Shown here in pieces: positions 33,311 to 36,098 of a stretch of DNA of 36,098 nucleotides. The stretch is from Paramacrobiotus richtersi (lineage: Eukaryota; Tardigrada; Eutardigrada; Parachela; Macrobiotidae), in assembly GCA_034698045.1 (NCBI GenBank), contig JAQGAU010000174.1:1-36098 (forward strand), read 5' to 3'. The number at the start of each line of letters is the position of its first letter. Position 1 is the first letter of the stretch. The translations under genes and the position numbers were made by a program. The notes below the pieces were generated by a model. That model ran no database searches. It was given only the letters and a program-made list of their open reading frames with translations, and had not been told where the DNA came from.

Positions 33311-34878
33311 ATGAAGGTCGTGGCACTAGTTAGGTAAGCCCTTCTTTACTACATGCGGAACGTTTCTGCGAACAATTTCCACGTTTTTGCTTGCAGCGGC
33401 GGGAAAGACAGCTGCTTCAACATGATGTGCGCCGTGGCGGATGGGCATGAGATTGTCGCTCTAGCTAATCTCCGACCTGAAAACTGCGGTACTAATTAAT
33501 ACTGCGCAAAAATTAAATTAAAATAAATTAAATTAAATTATTACTTATTAATAAAAAAAAATATTTCGCGGCAGAGATTTTATTTTTATTTAACAAATTA
33601 TTTCGATACCATAGATGAATTGGACAGCTACATGTACCAGACAGTCGGCCACCAGGCCATCGACTGCTACGCCAAAGCCATGCGCTTACCACTGTACCGC
33701 CGCTTCATTGCGGGATCCGCTGTGCAGCAGACCAAAGATTATCAAGAAACTGCTGAGGATGAAGTGGAGGATTTGTACCAGTTGTTGAGCGATATGAAAG
33801 AGAAAGTGGAGTTTAAAGGAGTGGCAGTGGGAGCGATTTTATCCGAATACCAGACGAGGAGGGTGCTGAATGTTTGTCAAAGGCTGAATTTGACAGTAAG
33901 TTGATATGTGATGAAATCGTAGTACATGGGCACAGTGTTCATTTAGGACGTTGGAAGCCCTTTATTTGATCACTTGTGACTAGATTATTAATGTGATTCA
34001 TAAACTTTTTCTCCCCATGATTCTGCAATTTTAGAACTTTAGTCGATCGAGATTTACTTTACTAGTAAAACCAGAATCCCAGTTTTCTTTATGCTTGCCT
34101 TACTCTGTTTTTTTCAGCCGTTTGTTCGAAACCTTAAGGTGTTGTACAAAAGAAACAGATGATTATGTGATATACCAAGACTGGGGTTGGATTTTGGTAT
34201 CTTTCCGGAATTTGTCCACGAACTTTTGGCCGAAAACAAAACAGAAAACAAGCACTTTTCGTTAGCACAAGGGACTGTTTCAATAGGTTCTTCCAGTTTC
34301 TGTTGTGGTATTGACGGGTCATAACTGATGACAATGCACGCTTTATTGACCTTTGATAATCGCATTTGATATATTTTTGTTACGGTGTATTAAAACTGGT
34401 TGCTGGATTTTTTCTTCATTTATACACTGTTCTTTTCCAGCCGCTTGCTTATCTCTGGCAGCGCGACCAAACCCACCTCCTCCAGGAAATGATCGCCTGC
34501 CAGCTGCACGCCATCCTTATCAAAGTTGCCGCTCTCGGTCTATCCACATCCCACCTGGGTCAGTCCATCTCCGCCCTCCTTCCCCATCTCCTGGTCATTT
34601 CCGAGAAATACGGCTGCAATCCCTGCGGAGAGGGCGGGGAGTATGAGACGCTGGTGTTGGACTGTCCGTTATTCGCTCAGCGACTCGTTGTTCATTCCGT
34701 GGAAACGGTACTGGTCAGGGATGATTCCGTCGCGCCGGTGGCGTATCTGAATCCCGTGGATGTACGGTTGGAGGACAAGGAGGTGTTTGATTATGGGCAA
34801 TCGCAGGCGGAGTTGTTGAAGCCGTGGATGGATGTGTTGCGGGGGTGTGTGGAGAAGGCGGTCCCCGCCGAGTTTTGA
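33311..34878 (+). CDS. DPH6: Diphthine-ammonia ligase
   Basis: Plus-strand exons: 33311-33333, 33397-33488, 33615-33895 and 34441-34878; 277 residues plus stop, close to the usual length of the short animal form. DPH6 amidates diphthine on elongation factor 2, the last step of diphthamide synthesis in the cytosol, using ATP and ammonium. The N-terminus has the ATP-pyrophosphatase loop SGGKDS (residues 8-13, split across the exon 1/2 junction). Then come ALANLRPEN, DELDSYMYQTVGH, LPLYRR and VGAILSEYQ. The last exon carries PLAYLWQRDQ, IIKVAALGL and the signature CGEGGEYETLVLDCPLF. All junctions keep frame. Exon 2 ends at GTACTA, a weak donor supported by the join GAT GAA TTG. It is divergent from the THAP gene, with 606 bp between start codons. 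Confidence 0.95.
33899..33940. repeat. Dispersed repeat, copy in DPH6 intron 3
   Basis: GTGATGAAATCGTAGTACAT followed by GGGCACAG resembles GTGGTGAAGTCGTAGTGTAT and GGGCACACAG near 35044-35073, downstream of the same gene. About 30 bp, same orientation, with a few differences. Confidence 0.5.
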
Positions 34879-36026
34879 TTTGTTTTAGATTCGTTTTCTA
34901 GGTTATTTGGTGAAACTGAAGGCTGTTTACTGTATAATTTTTTGTCGGTTATGGTTTCCCCACGTTTTAGCATTCTATGCTGTTCAAATGCAGCCATTAT
35001 TAAAATGGAAGAGAATGTGCGCAATGGCAGTAAGCAACATATCGTGGTGAAGTCGTAGTGTATGGGCACACAGTAGTCTGCTGTGAAAAAGTATGAGACG
35101 CTTAAGTCAGACTTATTTCGACAGTAATTCTTCGACTACACTGACAATTGTCAGTACTCCCCAAAAAATTTTTTTTTGCAATTCTTTATGAAATTTATTA
35201 CTGTTACAGTTCTTTAAATACTTCTTTATACAACTCTTTATAAAATTTGGTACTGTACACGTGTCAGGTAATGTGTGTTCTCTCTTCATGCATTTATAAA
35301 CAATCGTTTAAGTATGGAAATATTTTTTTGAGAGTATGTATTTTTTCCGTCGACTGTATTTTTGACTTGCTTACGGTATTCAGCTGCCGAAACAAAGCAA
35401 TGTCGTTTTCCAGATGGAATGACATCCAAAGCGACAAGTGTCTTTTTTGGATTTCGCTGGCCGTTTTACATCTTTACGCTACAACTGCATTACACCCCAA
35501 ACGATTCTCGAGGAATAACGATTATTTATTCAACTTCAAAAATGATAAAACGTGAACAAAAGCTTAACCATCAATAAACCGTCATAAAGTGCAGCAGTCT
35601 CAAAACAAAAACTCGCCAAGAAACAGGAACTGTTACGGGAAAAAGCATCGATTCCGATTATCCAGTGGAAAAGCCGCCGCCTTCAACTAATCTCGGCAAG
35701 CTTCCCCCTGAACGCTATAATGAAGACTTAGAAGATTAAAAACCAGACACAAACTTTCGAAAACAAAGGTTACAACAGATAAAAGAGATTAAGCGAAACT
35801 TCGGGTTAAAACGGTATGAACAAAAACACCCAAGCTGCCCTTGAAGCGCACAGCTTTCTGCATCCAGATCTACAATGCACGAGAGAAAACAGGGATAAAA
35901 GAATAAAACCCAGAATTATTTCCTAAAAATACACCCTAAAATGACATAATAATAATGCGGGATTAAGCGAGAGATGTGTCTTTGGTGCATGAGAAACAGG
36001 TATAAACAACTCGCGCCGCATCAAGA
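34879..36026. other. Convergent spacer, DPH6 and Groucho/TLE
   Basis: Presumed 3' UTRs of both genes. It includes the second copy of the 30-bp repeat (about 35044-35073), a poly-T run near 35168 and a CAATAAA word at 35572. No gene is supported. Confidence 0.55.
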
Positions 36027-36098
36027 TCAATACATGACTTCATACAGCATGGCCTTCCGGTCACCCGATCCGGTCACAATGTACCGATCATCGGCCGA
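36027..36098 (-). CDS. Groucho/TLE co-repressor, C-terminal fragment
   Basis: The last 23 codons and TGA of a minus-strand gene that continues beyond the right edge. The peptide includes DDRYIVTGSGDRKAMLYEV, the last WD40 blade, and ends VMY. This matches the C-terminus of Groucho/TLE proteins (family pattern DDKYIVTGSGDKKATVYEV, ending in Tyr). These nuclear co-repressors bind DNA-bound repressors through the WD40 propeller. Only the end is visible, so another WD40 protein is not fully excluded. The gene converges on DPH6 with about 1.1 kb between stop codons. Confidence 0.75.
   Translation of the reverse strand, partial: SADDRYIVTGSGDRKAMLYEVMY

Noticed and set aside
35247-35555. 102-codon plus-strand frame after DPH6
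   Set aside because: No domain, Cys/Phe-rich composition of AT-rich DNA, and it falls in a likely 3' UTR.

Overview
The window is animal nuclear DNA. Genes have short introns with GT-AG borders and mostly GTAAGT-like donors, and the families present are metazoan: PR/SET zinc-finger proteins, a THAP domain, MATH/BTB proteins, the diphthamide enzyme DPH6 and the C-terminus of a Groucho/TLE co-repressor. The mix and the compact gene spacing suggest a small-genome ecdysozoan, perhaps a tardigrade. That assignment is inference; no marker gene settles it. I see no prokaryotic operon, CRISPR array, tRNA, rRNA or transposase.

Most of the window is a tandem array of paralogous minus-strand genes. Each encodes a zinc knuckle (C-x2-C-x8-C-x2-H), a PR/SET domain with the PRDM signature (NWMKYVRFA..EQNL....GEELK), a basic linker and up to eleven C2H2 fingers. 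I call them P1 to P6/7 from left to right. P1 (1-2226, cut by the left edge), P2 (3517-7228), P3 (7819-11063) and P4 (12431-15758) form subfamily I. It starts from a 7-nt coding exon (ATGTTCA-like), has 4 coding exons and about 795 residues. P1-P2 and P3-P4 are two copies of one two-gene block, with homologous introns and intergenic DNA. The A members (P1, P3) keep AT-hooks; the B members (P2, P4) have lost the GRP core.

Two plus-strand MATH/BTB (SPOP-like) genes (16372-17307 and 18371-19306) sit between the subfamilies. Subfamily II follows: P5 (19925-24114, 937 residues) and P6/7 (27740-32704). P6/7 begins with a complete THAP domain, giving the order THAP - zinc knuckle - PR/SET - C2H2, which I do not recognise as a described architecture. 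Its large exon has a partial tandem duplication. The upstream finger block is broken by an 11-bp and a 10-bp insertion; the downstream block is intact and is followed by the normal last exon.

Other genes are a two-exon gene for a 119-residue single-pass membrane protein (24997-26330, minus), DPH6 (33311-34878, plus, four exons, divergent from P6/7) and the last 23 codons of Groucho/TLE (36027-36098, minus, cut by the right edge). The PR/C2H2 proteins are probably nuclear DNA-binding regulators. The MATH/BTB proteins are probably CUL3 substrate adaptors. Nothing in the sequence shows that the two groups act together.
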